NCBI RefSeq assembly: GCF_016862195.1
Contig: NZ_BOMM01000008.1
Span: 1-64,000, forward strand
Reading direction: 5' to 3'
Length of the DNA stretch: 64,000 bases
Source of the DNA: Paractinoplanes ferrugineus
Lineage (GTDB): Bacteria > Actinomycetota > Actinomycetes > Mycobacteriales > Micromonosporaceae
The notes under the pieces are model-generated. The model made no database searches. It was not told the origin of the DNA and worked only from the letters and a program-made list of their open reading frames with translations. The position numbers and the translations under genes are program-made. Of the stretch, positions 8,230 to 19,324 are shown piece after piece. Each line of letters opens with the position of its first letter. The first letter of the stretch is position 1.

Positions 8230-10127
8230 TGGTGGTTCCTTCCGGCCAGGGGCGCGCGGGATGCGGGATGCGGGGCGGGCAGGACGGTCTCGGCGGGCAG
8301 GCGGACGGTGAAGACGCTGCCCACGCCCACCTCCGACTCCAGGGTGATCGCGCCGTCGTGCGCCTCGACCAGGCGTTTGGTCAGGGCCAGGCCGAGGCCG
8401 GTGCCGGCCCGTTGCCGGTCCGGGTCGCCGACCTGCTGGAACTCCTCGAACACCCGGTGCTGGTCCTCGGCGGCGATGCCGACCCCGGTGTCGCCGACCG
8501 CCACGTACACCTGCTCGCCGACCTGTCTGGCAACCACCGTGACCGAGCCGCCGGGGTTGGTGAATTTGATGGCGTTCGAGAGCAGGTTCTCGATGATCTG
8601 CCGGAAGCGGACCCGGTCGGCCAGCGCGGAGACCTCGGACAGTTCGCGGTTGACCGTGATGCTCTTGGTGGTGAACAGCGGGGACAGGCCGGTGAGCAGC
8701 TCGGTCACGGCGGTGTCGACGCGCAGTGGGGCGAGGCGTAGCTCCAGGTGACCGGCCTCGATCTTGGCGAGGTCGAGGATGTCGTTGATCAGGCCGAGCA
8801 GGTGCCGGCCGCTGGTGTGGATATGGTCCACCCACTCGGCCGGTACGTTGCGCCGATCGCCCTCCGGTTCCTCGACACGCATCAGGTCGCTGAAGCCGAT
8901 GATCGCGTTGAGCGGGGTGCGCAGTTCGTGGCTCATGTTGGCGAGGAACGCGCTCTTGGCGTTGTTCGCCGCGGTCAGGGCCTCGACCGAGGCGCTCAGC
9001 TCGGCGGCGAGGCGGCGCTGGGCGTCGGTGACGGCCTGCCGGTCGGCGAGGATGCCGGCCTGGCCGCCGAGTGCCGCGAGCAGCCGCAGGTCGTCGTCGC
9101 GGAACAGGGTGAGATGCCGGTTGAACAGCAGGACCGCGCCGTCGACATCGGGCGGGACCGGCATGGCGAGGACCGTCACGAAGTCGTCCCGCAAGTGGTC
9201 GCCGTAGTGCGTGACCAGGGCGGGCGCGCCGTCGCGCAGCCGTCGGGGCCGGCCGGCGCGGACCAGGGCGGTCAGGTCCTCGGCGTTGACCTCGGCCAGT
9301 TCGGGGGCCCGCTCGCCGGCGTAGGCGATCTGCGCCAGTTGTCCGTCGGGCCGGGGCATGAGCACCGCCACCGCCTCGGCGCCGGTCTCCTCGCGCATGA
9401 TCTGGGCGTAGGTCTGCCACACCTGGGCCGGTGACTCGACCGGGGCGCGCAGCAACTGCTCGGTGACGTGCAGGCCGGCGGTGGCCGCGAACGAGCGGCG
9501 CAGCCAGCGCGGCGGCAGGAAGGCGATCAGGTAACCGATGCCGCTGAACAGGGCGAAGATCCGGCTGACGGCGACCAGGGCGGTGCCGCCGCTGGGCAGG
9601 GCGCCGAGCCCGATGAAGACGATCATGCCGGCGAACGCGACGGTGGCGGCCGACGCGATGGTCAGGCGGGCCCGGTTGGCGCCGGTCCGCTTGCGGGCCT
9701 TGCCGTGCATCAGGGCAGCGGCCAGCACCTCACTGAGGCCGAAACCGACCATCAGGGCGACGAGATAGTTCGGGCTGAGCGGGCGCGGGGCCAGCAGGAT
9801 GGGTACGGCCAGGGCGACGTACCCGCACAGCACCAGCCGGTCGAGCCAGCGCGGCACGTGGCGCAACCGGGCCGCCAGCCGGATGGTCAGATAGGGCTGG
9901 GCGAGCAGCACGGTGGTGGCCGCGAGACCGACCGCCATGGGCAGGCCGCCGGTGAGGCGGCGGGCGATGTCGACGCAGAAGACGAGCGTGCACGGCAGGA
10001 AGACCAGAGTCACGTTGCCTTGCAGGGAGTCGCGGCGCCAGAGATAGCCGCTGAGGGCGCGCAGGAACAGCACGGCGAAGGTGAACTCCGCCGCGAGCAG
10101 GACAGTCTCACTCCAACCAAGGTGCAT
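8226..10127 (-). CDS. Membrane histidine kinase (7TM-like sensor, GAF, HisKA, HATPase)
   Basis: A 633-residue sensor kinase. The first ~210 residues hold about seven hydrophobic helices, forming a membrane input domain of a kind I cannot name. A GAF-like domain follows (about 225-360), then HisKA with His400 in NMSHELRTPLNAIIGFSD and the ATPase domain with N (IENLLSNAIKF), G1 (DTGVGIA) and G2 (GTGLGLALTK) boxes. The kinase lacks its own receiver but is translationally coupled to one. ATG 10127 is the only reasonable start, since the frame upstream runs antisense through ribF. It is transcribed divergently from ribF across a promoter region holding a long inverted repeat. Confidence 0.93.
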   Translation of the reverse strand: MHLGWSETVLLAAEFTFAVLFLRALSGYLWRRDSLQGNVTLVFLPCTLVFCVDIARRLTGGLPMAVGLAATTVLLAQPYLTIRLAARLRHVPRWLDRLVLCGYVALAVPILLAPRPLSPNYLVALMVGFGLSEVLAAALMHGKARKRTGANRARLTIASAATVAFAGMIVFIGLGALPSGGTALVAVSRIFALFSGIGYLIAFLPPRWLRRSFAATAGLHVTEQLLRAPVESPAQVWQTYAQIMREETGAEAVAVLMPRPDGQLAQIAYAGERAPELAEVNAEDLTALVRAGRPRRLRDGAPALVTHYGDHLRDDFVTVLAMPVPPDVDGAVLLFNRHLTLFRDDDLRLLAALGGQAGILADRQAVTDAQRRLAAELSASVEALTAANNAKSAFLANMSHELRTPLNAIIGFSDLMRVEEPEGDRRNVPAEWVDHIHTSGRHLLGLINDILDLAKIEAGHLELRLAPLRVDTAVTELLTGLSPLFTTKSITVNRELSEVSALADRVRFRQIIENLLSNAIKFTNPGGSVTVVARQVGEQVYVAVGDTGVGIAAEDQHRVFEEFQQVGDPDRQRAGTGLGLALTKRLVEAHDGAITLESEVGVGSVFTVRLPAETVLPAPHPASRAPLAGRNHQ

Positions 10128-10142
10128 ATCGGTGCTAATCGT

Positions 10143-10175
10143 AGCGTTTCGGTCGGTTGGAACGACCGATACGCT
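10143..10175. promoter_or_regulatory. Inverted repeat in the kinase/ribF divergent promoter
   Basis: Arms AGCGT-T-TCGGTCG (10143-10155) and CGACCGA-T-ACGCT (10163-10175) pair except for one T:T mismatch around a 7-nt spacer. The right arm contains TACGCT (10170-10175), a plausible ribF -10. It could be an operator for one or both divergent genes. Confidence 0.6.
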
Positions 10176-10205
10176 GTGCCCGGCGATCAGTCGAGCGGAG
10201 GCGGC

Positions 10206-11138
10206 ATGCAGCGGTGGCGGGGCTACGAGGCGGTGCCCGGCGGTTGGGGGCGGTCGGTGGTCACGATCGGCGTCTTCGACGGCGTGCATCGCGGCCACCA
10301 GGCGATCATCGGGCACACCGTGAAACGGGCCGGTGACCTCGGTCTCCAGTCGGTGGTGATGACCTTCGACCCGCACCCGGCCGAGGTGGTGCGGCCGGGC
10401 TCGCACCCGGCGGTGCTCACCGAGCCGGTGCGCAAGGCCGAGCTGGTGGAGTCGCTCGGCGTCGACGCGCTCTGCGTGGTGCCGTTCACCCCGGCGTTCT
10501 CCCAGCTGTCGCCCGAGGCGTTCGTGCACGACGTGCTGGTCGAGGCGTTGCACGCGGCGGTCGTGGTGGTCGGCGACAACTTCCGGTTCGGGCACCGGGC
10601 GGCCGGCGACATCGAGCTGCTGGAGCGGCTCGGGCGCTCGTTCGGCTTCACCGTGGAGGAGGCGGCCCTCGTCTCGTCGGACGGCGTGGTCTTCTCCTCG
10701 ACGTACATCCGTAGTTGTGTCGACGCCGGGGACGTGCGCGCCGCCGCCGCCGCCCTCGGCCGGCCGCACCGCCTGGGTGGCGTGGTCGTCCGCGGGGACC
10801 AGCGCGGACGCGAGATCGGCTTCCCGACCGCCAACCTCATGACGCACCGCTACGCGTCGGTGCCGGCCGACGGGGTCTACGCGGCCTGGCTGATCCGGGG
10901 CGGCGAGCACGCGGGGCGGCACATGGCGAGCGTGTCGATCGGCACCAATCCCACCTTCTCCGGCCGTGAGCGCCGGGTCGAGGCCTACGTCCTCGACTTC
11001 GCCGACGATCTCTACGGCGAGCGGGTCAGCCTCGACTTCGTCGGCCACCTGCGGGAACAGCGGGTATACGACGGCATCGAGCCCCTGGTCGCGCAGATCC
11101 GCCGGGACGTCGAAGAGACCCGGGATCTGCTCAACTGA
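10206..11138 (+). CDS. ribF: Bifunctional riboflavin kinase/FAD synthetase
   Basis: RibF turns riboflavin into FMN and then FAD. In the 310-residue protein the N-terminal nucleotidyltransferase domain has TIGVFDGVHRGHQAII, TFDPHPAEVV, GDNFRFGHRAAGD and SSTYIRSCV; the C-terminal kinase domain has GVVVRGDQRGREIGFPTANL and SIGTNPTF. ATG 10206 follows a GGAGG at 10197. No FMN riboswitch is visible in the short leader. The gene sits between truB and rpsO as in most actinobacteria. Confidence 0.96.
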   Translation: MQRWRGYEAVPGGWGRSVVTIGVFDGVHRGHQAIIGHTVKRAGDLGLQSVVMTFDPHPAEVVRPGSHPAVLTEPVRKAELVESLGVDALCVVPFTPAFSQLSPEAFVHDVLVEALHAAVVVVGDNFRFGHRAAGDIELLERLGRSFGFTVEEAALVSSDGVVFSSTYIRSCVDAGDVRAAAAALGRPHRLGGVVVRGDQRGREIGFPTANLMTHRYASVPADGVYAAWLIRGGEHAGRHMASVSIGTNPTFSGRERRVEAYVLDFADDLYGERVSLDFVGHLREQRVYDGIEPLVAQIRRDVEETRDLLN

Positions 11139-11146
11139 CCCCCTGG

Positions 11147-11251
11147 TAGGGTTGTGATGACCGCTGGCTATCCAGCGAACGATTCCGCGTGCCTGCCCGA
11201 CGCCGCGGGTGCGGAAATCGTGATCACCGGCAACACAGAATTTCGGAGAAC
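11147..11251 (+). promoter_or_regulatory. rpsO promoter and structured leader
   Basis: A TAGGGT -10-like hexamer (11147-11152) predicts a ~90-nt leader. It contains a 6-bp hairpin (11162-11167 with 11172-11177) and a longer one (11181-11188 with 11211-11219, one bulged base). S15 is known to repress its own mRNA through leader structures in several phyla, so an autoregulatory role is plausible but unproven. Confidence 0.5.
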
Positions 11252-11521
11252 ATGGCGCTCGATCAAGAGACCAAAAACAAGATCATCGACGAGTACAAGG
11301 CTCAGGACGGCGACACTGGCTCGCCCGAGGTGCAGGTCGCGATGCTGACCAAGCGGATCGCTGACCTGACCGAGCACCTCAAGGTGCACAAGCACGACCA
11401 CCACAGCCGGCGTGGCCTGCTGCTGCTGGTCGGCCGTCGCCGCCGCCTGCTCAACTACGTGCAGAAGAAGGACATCGCGCGCTACCGGACGCTCATCGAG
11501 CGTCTCGGCCTGCGCCGATAG
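11252..11521 (+). CDS. rpsO: 30S ribosomal protein S15
   Basis: S15 binds 16S rRNA helices 20-22 early in 30S assembly. The 89-residue protein has the full family length and the diagnostic [28 protein letters not shown] and RRRRLLNYV segments. ATG 11252 follows CGGAGAAC. It precedes pnp, the universal rpsO-pnp arrangement. Confidence 0.98.
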   Translation: MALDQETKNKIIDEYKAQDGDTGSPEVQVAMLTKRIADLTEHLKVHKHDHHSRRGLLLLVGRRRRLLNYVQKKDIARYRTLIERLGLRR

Positions 11522-11527
11522 CTCCGA

Positions 11528-11556
11528 CGGGGGAGTGGCCACCGGTCGCTCCCCCG
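11528..11556 (+). terminator. rpsO-pnp intercistronic hairpin
   Basis: An 8-bp stem CGGGGGAG/CTCCCCCG (11528-11535 with 11549-11556) begins 6 nt after the rpsO stop. It may partly terminate transcription or be a processing site, as at the equivalent rpsO-pnp junction of E. coli. Confidence 0.6.
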
Positions 11557-11720
11557 CGCAACAACCCACGGACCCGCGCGGTTCGCAGGCCAAGACAGAC
11601 ACCGGTCCTCGGTAGTGGTTCCCAGGCGAATCATCCTGGGCACTTCGATCGAAGACCGGCCAGCCTGAAGACCGCGCTGTGAAGACCGCCGGGTCCTCGA
11701 CGAAGGAGTACCGCAACAAA

Positions 11721-14081
11721 ATGACAGAGCAAAATGCTCTCGGCACCGAATCGCGTACCGCGATCATCGACAACGGTGCTTTCGGCACCCGCGAGGTGAC
11801 CTTCTCCACCGGCCGCCTGGCCAAGCAGGCCGCCGGCTCGGTGATCGTCCAGCTGGGCGAGACCGTGGTCCTCTCCGCGACCACCGCGAGCAAGGCTCCC
11901 AAGGAGCACTTCGACTTCTTCCCGCTGACGGTCGACGTCGAGGAGCGGATGTACGCGGCCGGCCGCATCCCCGGCTCGTTCTTCCGCCGCGAGGGCCGCC
12001 CCAGCGAGGACGCGATCCTCACCTGCCGCCTGATCGACCGGCCGCTGCGCCCCTCGTTCACCAAGGGCCTGCGCAACGAGGTCCAGGTCGTCGAGACCGT
12101 CCTCGCGCTCGACCCGCAGCACCCCTACGACGTCGTCGCCATGAACGGCGCCTCGATGTCGACCAAGCTCTCCGGCCTGCCGTTCAGCGGCCCGGTCGGC
12201 TCGACCCGCGTCGCGCACGTCGAGGGCCAGTGGGTCGCGTTCCCGACCCTCGAGGAGCTCGAGCGGGCCACCTTCGACATGGTGGTCGCCGGTCGCGTCC
12301 TCGCTGACGGTGATGTCGCGATCATGATGGTCGAGGCCGAGGCCACCCCGCACGCGATCAAGCTGATCCAGGCCGGCGCCGTCGCGCCGACCGAGGAGGT
12401 CGTCGCCAGCGGGCTCGAGGCCGCCAAGCCGGCCATCCGCGAGCTCTGCCGCGCGCAGAGCGAGCTGGCCGAGATCGCCGCCAAGCCGGTCGCCGACTAC
12501 CCGGTCTTCCTGGACTACCAGGACGACGTCTTCGCCGCCGTGGCCGACAGCCTGCGCGGGGAGACCGCCGAGGCGCTGACCATCTCCGGCAAGGCCGAGC
12601 GCGAGGAAGCGCTGGACCGGATCAAGGCCAAGGCGCACGAGACGCTCGACGCCCAGTTCGAGGGTCGCGAGAAGGAGATCAGCGCCGCGTTCCGGTCGCT
12701 GACCAAGTCCGAGGTCCGCAACCGGGTGCTGCGCGAGCAGATCCGCATCGACGGCCGCGGCCCGCGCGACATCCGCCCGCTGTCCGCCATGGTCGGCGTG
12801 CTGCCGCGGGTGCACGGCTCGGCGCTGTTCGAGCGCGGCGAGACCCAGATCCTGGGCGTCACCACGCTGAACATGCTCCGCCTCGAGCAGTCGCTGGACA
12901 CCCTGGCGCCGGAGAAGTCCAAGCGCTACATGCACAACTACAACTTCCCGCCGTACTCGACCGGTGAGACCGGCCGGGTCGGTTCGCCGAAGCGGCGCGA
13001 GATCGGCCACGGCGCGCTCGCCGAGCGGGCGCTCGTCCCGGTGCTGCCGTCGCGCGAGGAGTTCCCGTACGCGATCCGCCAGGTCTCCGAGGCGCTGAGC
13101 TCGAACGGCTCGACGTCGATGGGCTCGGTCTGCGCCTCGACGCTCGCCCTGCTGAGCGCCGGTGTGCCGCTGAAGGCGCCGGTCGCCGGCATCGCGATGG
13201 GCCTCATCTCGGACGAGGTCGACGGCAAGACGCAGTACGTCGCGCTGACCGACATCCTGGGTGCCGAGGACGCGTTCGGCGACATGGACTTCAAGGTCGC
13301 CGGCACCAGCGAGTTCGTCACCGCCCTGCAGCTGGACACCAAGCTCGACGGCATCCCGTCGGACGTGCTGGCCGGCGCTCTGCAGCAGGCGCACGAGGCC
13401 CGCGCCACGATCCTCGGGGTCATGGAAGCGGCGATCAACGCCCCGGCCGAGATGTCGGAGTACGCCCCGCGCGTCACCTCCGTCAAGATCCCGGTCGACA
13501 AGATCGGCATGGTCATCGGCCCCAAGGGTCAGACGATCAACGCGATCCAGGACGAGACCGGCGCCGACATCTCGATCGAGGACGACGGCACGATCTACGT
13601 CGGCGCGACCAACGGCCCGGCGGCCGAGGCGGCGGTGGAGCGGATCAACGCCATCGCCAACCCGACCATGCCGAAGGCCGGCGACAAGTTCCTCGGCACC
13701 GTGGTCAAGACGGCCGCGTTCGGCGCGTTCATCTCGCTGCTGCCCGGCCGTGACGGCCTGCTGCACATCTCCAAGGTGGGCGACGGCAAGCGGGTCGAGA
13801 AGGTCGAGGACTTCCTCAACGTCGGCGACAAGGTCGAGGTGTCCATCGCGGACATCGACGCCCGCGGCAAGATCTACCTCGACAAGGTTCGCCCGGAGGG
13901 CGAGGAGGCCCCGGCTCCGGCCGAGGGTCAGGCTCCGCGTGAGTCGCGCCCGCCGCGTGACGACCGTGCCCCGCGCAGCGGCGGCAGCGGTGGCGGTGGC
14001 GGTGACCGGGACGGCGAACCCCGCCGGCGCCGTTCGCGGCCCAGCGGTGGCGGCGACCGCAGCAGCGCGCCCCGCGAGTAA
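11721..14081 (+). CDS. pnp: Polyribonucleotide nucleotidyltransferase
   Basis: PNPase is the phosphorolytic 3'-5' exoribonuclease, which also makes RNA tails in actinobacteria. The 786-residue protein has two RNase PH domains (about 15-230 and 330-570) joined by a helical linker, a KH domain ([18 protein letters not shown], about 590-650), an S1 domain ([20 protein letters not shown], about 655-725) and a disordered Arg/Gly/Pro-rich tail. ATG 11721 is preferred to an in-frame GTG 42 nt upstream because AAGGAG lies 13 nt before it. Six bases separate it from the peptidase frame. Confidence 0.97.
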   Translation: MTEQNALGTESRTAIIDNGAFGTREVTFSTGRLAKQAAGSVIVQLGETVVLSATTASKAPKEHFDFFPLTVDVEERMYAAGRIPGSFFRREGRPSEDAILTCRLIDRPLRPSFTKGLRNEVQVVETVLALDPQHPYDVVAMNGASMSTKLSGLPFSGPVGSTRVAHVEGQWVAFPTLEELERATFDMVVAGRVLADGDVAIMMVEAEATPHAIKLIQAGAVAPTEEVVASGLEAAKPAIRELCRAQSELAEIAAKPVADYPVFLDYQDDVFAAVADSLRGETAEALTISGKAEREEALDRIKAKAHETLDAQFEGREKEISAAFRSLTKSEVRNRVLREQIRIDGRGPRDIRPLSAMVGVLPRVHGSALFERGETQILGVTTLNMLRLEQSLDTLAPEKSKRYMHNYNFPPYSTGETGRVGSPKRREIGHGALAERALVPVLPSREEFPYAIRQVSEALSSNGSTSMGSVCASTLALLSAGVPLKAPVAGIAMGLISDEVDGKTQYVALTDILGAEDAFGDMDFKVAGTSEFVTALQLDTKLDGIPSDVLAGALQQAHEARATILGVMEAAINAPAEMSEYAPRVTSVKIPVDKIGMVIGPKGQTINAIQDETGADISIEDDGTIYVGATNGPAAEAAVERINAIANPTMPKAGDKFLGTVVKTAAFGAFISLLPGRDGLLHISKVGDGKRVEKVEDFLNVGDKVEVSIADIDARGKIYLDKVRPEGEEAPAPAEGQAPRESRPPRDDRAPRSGGSGGGGGDRDGEPRRRRSRPSGGGDRSSAPRE

Positions 14082-14087
14082 GCACAC

Positions 14088-15419
14088 GTGACAACGAGTT
14101 ACCGCGGGCCGGCCGGAAGGCCGGCCCGCGTTACTACCAAGACCATGCAGGACGGCGTACGCCGTACCGTCCTGCCGTCCGGCCTGCGCATCGTGACCGA
14201 GGCGATCCCGGGGTCCCGCTCCGCCTCGCTCGGCGTGTGGGTCGGAATCGGTTCGCGGGACGAGACGCCGGCCATGTCGGGTGCCTCGCACTTCCTCGAG
14301 CACCTGCTCTTCAAGGGCACCCCCAAGCGCACGGCGCTGCAGATCTCGGCCGAGATCGAGGCCGTCGGCGGCGAGACCAACGCCTTCACCACGAAGGAGT
14401 ACACCTGCTACTACGCGCGGGTGCTCGACGTCGATCTGCCGCTCGCCGTCGACGTGCTGTGCGACGCGGTGGCCGACTCGATCCTCGACCCGGCCGACGT
14501 CGAGACCGAGCGGGCGGTGATCCTCGAAGAGATTGCCATGCACGAGGACGAGCCCGGTGACGAGGTGCACGACGTCTTCACCGAGGCGATCTTCGGCGAT
14601 CATCCGCTCGGCCGGCTCATCTCGGGAACCGAGGAATCGGTCACCCCGATGAGCCGCACCCAGATCAACAGCTTCTACCGGCGGCGTTACACGCCACCGC
14701 AGATCGTGGTCGCGGCGGCGGGCAACCTCGACCACGCGACGGTGGTCCGGCTGGTGCGCAAGGCCATCGCGGGTACGGCGTTGGACGGTACGGCCGCCGA
14801 CCCGGCCGCCCCGCGAACCGGCAACAAGCGGGTACGCCACCAGAAGCCGCACACGATCGTCCGCAACCGGGACACCGAGCAGGCCCACGTGGTGCTGGGC
14901 GGCCCCGCGATCGGCCGGCGCGACGACCGGCGGTTCGCCCTGGGCGTGCTCAACAACGTGCTCGGCGGGGGCATGTCCAGCCGTCTCTTCCAGGAGATCC
15001 GGGAGAAGCGCGGACTGGCGTACTCGGTCTACTCGTACTCCTCGCAGTACGCCGACGCCGGGCTGTTCGGCGTCTACGCCGGCTGCGCGCCCGGCAAGGT
15101 CGAGGAGGTTCTCGACCTGGCCCGGACCGAGCTCGCCCGGGTCGCCGCCGACGGTCTCACCGACGAGGAGATCATCCGAGGCAAGGGCATGGTCAAGGGA
15201 TCGTACGTGCTGGGCCTCGAGGACTCGGGCTCGCGGATGAGCCGGCTGGCCAAGTCGGAGCTGCTCTACGGCGAGTGGATGAGCGTCGACGAGCTGCTCG
15301 GCCGGGTCGACGCGGTCACCAAGGACGAGGTCGACGCGATCGCCGCGGACCTCCTCGCCCAGCCGATGACGTTGGCCGTCGTCGGTCCGTTCGACGAGAC
15401 CCAGTTCCCGTACGCGTAG
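14088..15419 (+). CDS. M16 family zinc peptidase
   Basis: A 443-residue inverzincin-type protease. The inverted zinc motif is HFLEH (HxxEH) with the downstream glutamate in ERAVILEEIAMHEDEPGD; the GMSSRLFQEIREKRGLAYSVYS segment marks the second half-domain. The pairing with pnp is conserved in actinobacteria, but the substrate is not known. Start choice is open: GTG 14088 gives this length, but a 12-bp perfect hairpin lies at 14103-14130 within the first codons, and ATG 14145 begins just past it, right before the conserved VRRTVLPSGLR. Confidence 0.9.
   Translation: MTTSYRGPAGRPARVTTKTMQDGVRRTVLPSGLRIVTEAIPGSRSASLGVWVGIGSRDETPAMSGASHFLEHLLFKGTPKRTALQISAEIEAVGGETNAFTTKEYTCYYARVLDVDLPLAVDVLCDAVADSILDPADVETERAVILEEIAMHEDEPGDEVHDVFTEAIFGDHPLGRLISGTEESVTPMSRTQINSFYRRRYTPPQIVVAAAGNLDHATVVRLVRKAIAGTALDGTAADPAAPRTGNKRVRHQKPHTIVRNRDTEQAHVVLGGPAIGRRDDRRFALGVLNNVLGGGMSSRLFQEIREKRGLAYSVYSYSSQYADAGLFGVYAGCAPGKVEEVLDLARTELARVAADGLTDEEIIRGKGMVKGSYVLGLEDSGSRMSRLAKSELLYGEWMSVDELLGRVDAVTKDEVDAIAADLLAQPMTLAVVGPFDETQFPYA
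14103..14130 (+). terminator. Terminator-like hairpin at the pnp/M16 junction
   Basis: A 12-bp perfect stem (14103-14114 with 14119-14130) with a GGAA tetraloop, 21 nt after the pnp stop. It is as strong as the other terminators here, yet falls inside the annotated N terminus of the peptidase gene. Confidence 0.6.
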
Positions 15420-15451
15420 GCCCTGTCCCGGGACCGTTAACCTTGGACCCC

Positions 15452-17145
<1,694 letters not shown>

Positions 17146-17204
17146 GCCGCCCGGCCGGGACGCCGCCGAGGGCACCGAGCGTGGCTGAGCTAGGTTGTCG
17201 TGCG

Positions 17205-17642
17205 ATGGACGACATGACCGTGCGCGGCCGGTGGATCCGGGTCGTGGCCACTTCGCTCTGTGGGGTGCTGCTGCTCGTCGGCACCCTGTTCGGGGCGGAC
17301 GACGACTTCCCGTTCGGCCCGTTCCGGATGTACGCGACCGGCCCCGACCCGAACGGCGACGCCAAGGACTCCCGCGTCGAAGGCACCGACATCACCGGCC
17401 GGACGGTGCCGATCACCGAGGGCAACTCCGGCATCCGGCGAGCCGAGATCGAAGGCCAGGAGGCGGCGTACGTCGCGACGCCGTCCCGCCTGTCCGAGGT
17501 CGCCGCCGCCTACGCCGAGCACTCGCCGGGAGCGGCCCCCCTGCAATCGGTGCGTCTCGTCGTCCGGTGGGTCGGCATCAGACACGCACGGCCCACCGGC
17601 ACCTACCGCGACGAGGTCATCGCCCGATGGACCCGGCCATGA
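17205..17642 (+). CDS. Membrane-anchored protein paired with an HTTM protein
   Basis: A 145-residue protein with one N-terminal hydrophobic helix (about residues 10-30) and an outward-facing domain that begins FPFGPFRMYATG. I do not recognise a named domain. It overlaps the following HTTM gene by four bases (ATGA), so the two should be made together. A TAGGTT hexamer (17191-17196) lies 8 nt before the ATG. Confidence 0.8.
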   Translation: MDDMTVRGRWIRVVATSLCGVLLLVGTLFGADDDFPFGPFRMYATGPDPNGDAKDSRVEGTDITGRTVPITEGNSGIRRAEIEGQEAAYVATPSRLSEVAAAYAEHSPGAAPLQSVRLVVRWVGIRHARPTGTYRDEVIARWTRP

Positions 17643-18502
17643 AGTGGCTCTTCTCGCCCGTCCCGCTGGGCCGGGTCGCCGCGTTCCGTACGCTCGTCTA
17701 CGCCTTCGTCGCCCTCGACCTGGTGATCTTCACCCCGTGGGTGCGTTCGCACGCCAACACGCCGGGCTCGCTCTACCAGCCGCTGCGGGTCGGCCGCCTG
17801 CTGCACCTGCCCACCCCCACCGCCCTGCTCGTGCACGTCGTCTTCTGGTCGCTGCTCGGGCTGGCCGTCGCCGCCGCCACCGGTCGAGCGCCGCGCATCC
17901 TGGGCTGGCTGGTCTTCGCGCTCTACTTCGAGTGGATGATCATCGCGATGAGCTACGGCAAGGTCGACCACGACCGCATCGGCCTGCTCGTCGCCCTCGC
18001 CGTCCTCCCGACGATCGCCCGCGCCCGCCACGGCGACAAGAGCCTGACGTCAGCGGGCGGCTGGGCCCTGCGCGTCACCCAGATCGCCGTCGTCTGCACC
18101 TACTTCCTGGCCGCCTGGGCAAAGCTCCGCTTCGGCGGCCTCGACTGGCCGCTGAGCGCCGTGCTGGCCCAGGCGATCGTCCGCCGCGGAACCTGGCTCG
18201 CCGACCAGATCGCCGTCGTGCCCGGCCTGCTGATCGTCGCCCAGTTCGGCATCATCGCGTTCGAGCTGCTCAGCCCCTTGATCTTCGCGGTCCCGCAGCG
18301 CTACCGCTGGATGGCCGTAGCGTTCTTCTACTCCTTCCACGTGATGACGTTCGCCACCATCACGATCTCCTTCGCCCCGCACCTGGTGGCGATGACCAGC
18401 TTCCTGTCCCTGGAACGCCTCCGCCCTATCGTGTGGGTGCGCCGAGCGTTGGGCCGCTCCCCGGACTCCGAACCCCACCCCGCCCCCGAACCCGCGTCCT
18501 GA
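17639..18502 (+). CDS. HTTM-domain integral membrane protein
   Basis: A 287-residue multi-helix membrane protein. The segment CTYFLAAWAKLRFGGLDWP and the helix arrangement fit the HTTM domain, homologous to the membrane part of vitamin K-dependent gamma-carboxylase; bacterial members are mostly uncharacterised. ATG 17639 overlaps the previous stop; ATG 17627 is also possible. The pair forms a small unit that interrupts the dapB-dapA stretch. Function is unknown beyond a likely joint role with the 145-residue partner. Confidence 0.8.
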   Translation: MKWLFSPVPLGRVAAFRTLVYAFVALDLVIFTPWVRSHANTPGSLYQPLRVGRLLHLPTPTALLVHVVFWSLLGLAVAAATGRAPRILGWLVFALYFEWMIIAMSYGKVDHDRIGLLVALAVLPTIARARHGDKSLTSAGGWALRVTQIAVVCTYFLAAWAKLRFGGLDWPLSAVLAQAIVRRGTWLADQIAVVPGLLIVAQFGIIAFELLSPLIFAVPQRYRWMAVAFFYSFHVMTFATITISFAPHLVAMTSFLSLERLRPIVWVRRALGRSPDSEPHPAPEPAS

Positions 18503-19324
18503 CCCGCCCTTCGTCCTTCCTCGCCGGCTCGGCCCGGCCCGGCTCGACGAAGCTCGGAGCGCGCCGCCGTCACGCGTGCTTGCCCAGGTCGCGTGTCTCA
18601 CTTCCTGATCACTCGTCGCAATTGGTGGACCATCGTCATGCGCGGCCCGCCGGTTTATCCCTTTCTAGCCATTTCCGCACTCACGGCTCGACCAAGATCC
18701 GCACAACTTCCTGAAAACGGGCCTGGCACGCTGCTGAGGCCCCTTTTCCAAGAACGTTGTGGACCGGAGGCCGTCTCTTAAGCAGACTGCGACCCGCGCG
18801 ATGGCGATCCATCCCTATATAGCGGGAGAAATCGCCTAGCAGGGCGTGATGCCGAAGCCGAGATCGCGAACCTGGGACGGGCAGCGAGCGCAGGACGGTG
18901 GTGATGCGGCCCCGGAGTGCGGGAGCGGACAGCCGACGCGGCGCAGCGAGCACGCGGGACAGTGGGCGGTGCGCCTGCCACACGCCCCCGGCGCTCGGCT
19001 ACAAGACACGGCACGTGGACCACTCGCCCGCCGCCGACTCGTCCTTCGGCCGTCGCTCGGTCCGCCCGCTGGCCCAACGGGCCGTCGCCCGCCGGCCCAA
19101 CGGGCCGTCTGTCAGCCCGGCGTCCGTCAGCCCGTCGGCGGGCCGGGCTGGGCGCGCAGGAACCGGCGGTGCGTGCTCTTGGCCGTCGGGCCGGCTGGGC
19201 GACCTCGCGAGCCATGCCGGCCGGGGGCGCTACCCGCAGCTGATCGGTGCGCCGGGGTGGTGCAGCAAGGGTGAGTTGCGGCTGGAGGGACTGTTCAGCA
19301 GGGGGTGGTAGGACGCCCGTACCC
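18503..19324. other. 0.8-kb stretch without a supported gene
   Basis: No frame in either direction has a believable start, ribosome-binding site or family resemblance. The left third (about 18590-18850) has clearly lower GC than the surroundings and holds a stem-loop closed by GGCGAT/ATCGCC (18803-18808 with 18831-18836). The right part is GC-rich and repetitive. It may contain decayed sequence, an interspersed repeat or a small RNA. Confidence 0.5.
19071..19109. repeat. Short direct repeat
   Basis: The 16-mer GGCCCAACGGGCCGTC occurs at 19071-19086 and 19094-19109; each copy also contains the partial palindrome GGCCC-AAC-GGGCC. Two GTCAGCCCG words follow at once. Confidence 0.75.

Noticed and set aside
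10128..10205. FMN riboswitch before ribF
   Set aside because: The gap is only 78 bp and the conserved FMN-element helices are absent.
10128..11048. N-terminal extension of the histidine kinase across ribF
   Set aside because: The frame stays open but is antisense to ribF; kinase homology starts at ATG 10127.
18681..19274. Several 60-145-codon frames in the gap at 18.5-19.3 kb
   Set aside because: All overlap each other, lack ribosome-binding sites and show no family resemblance.
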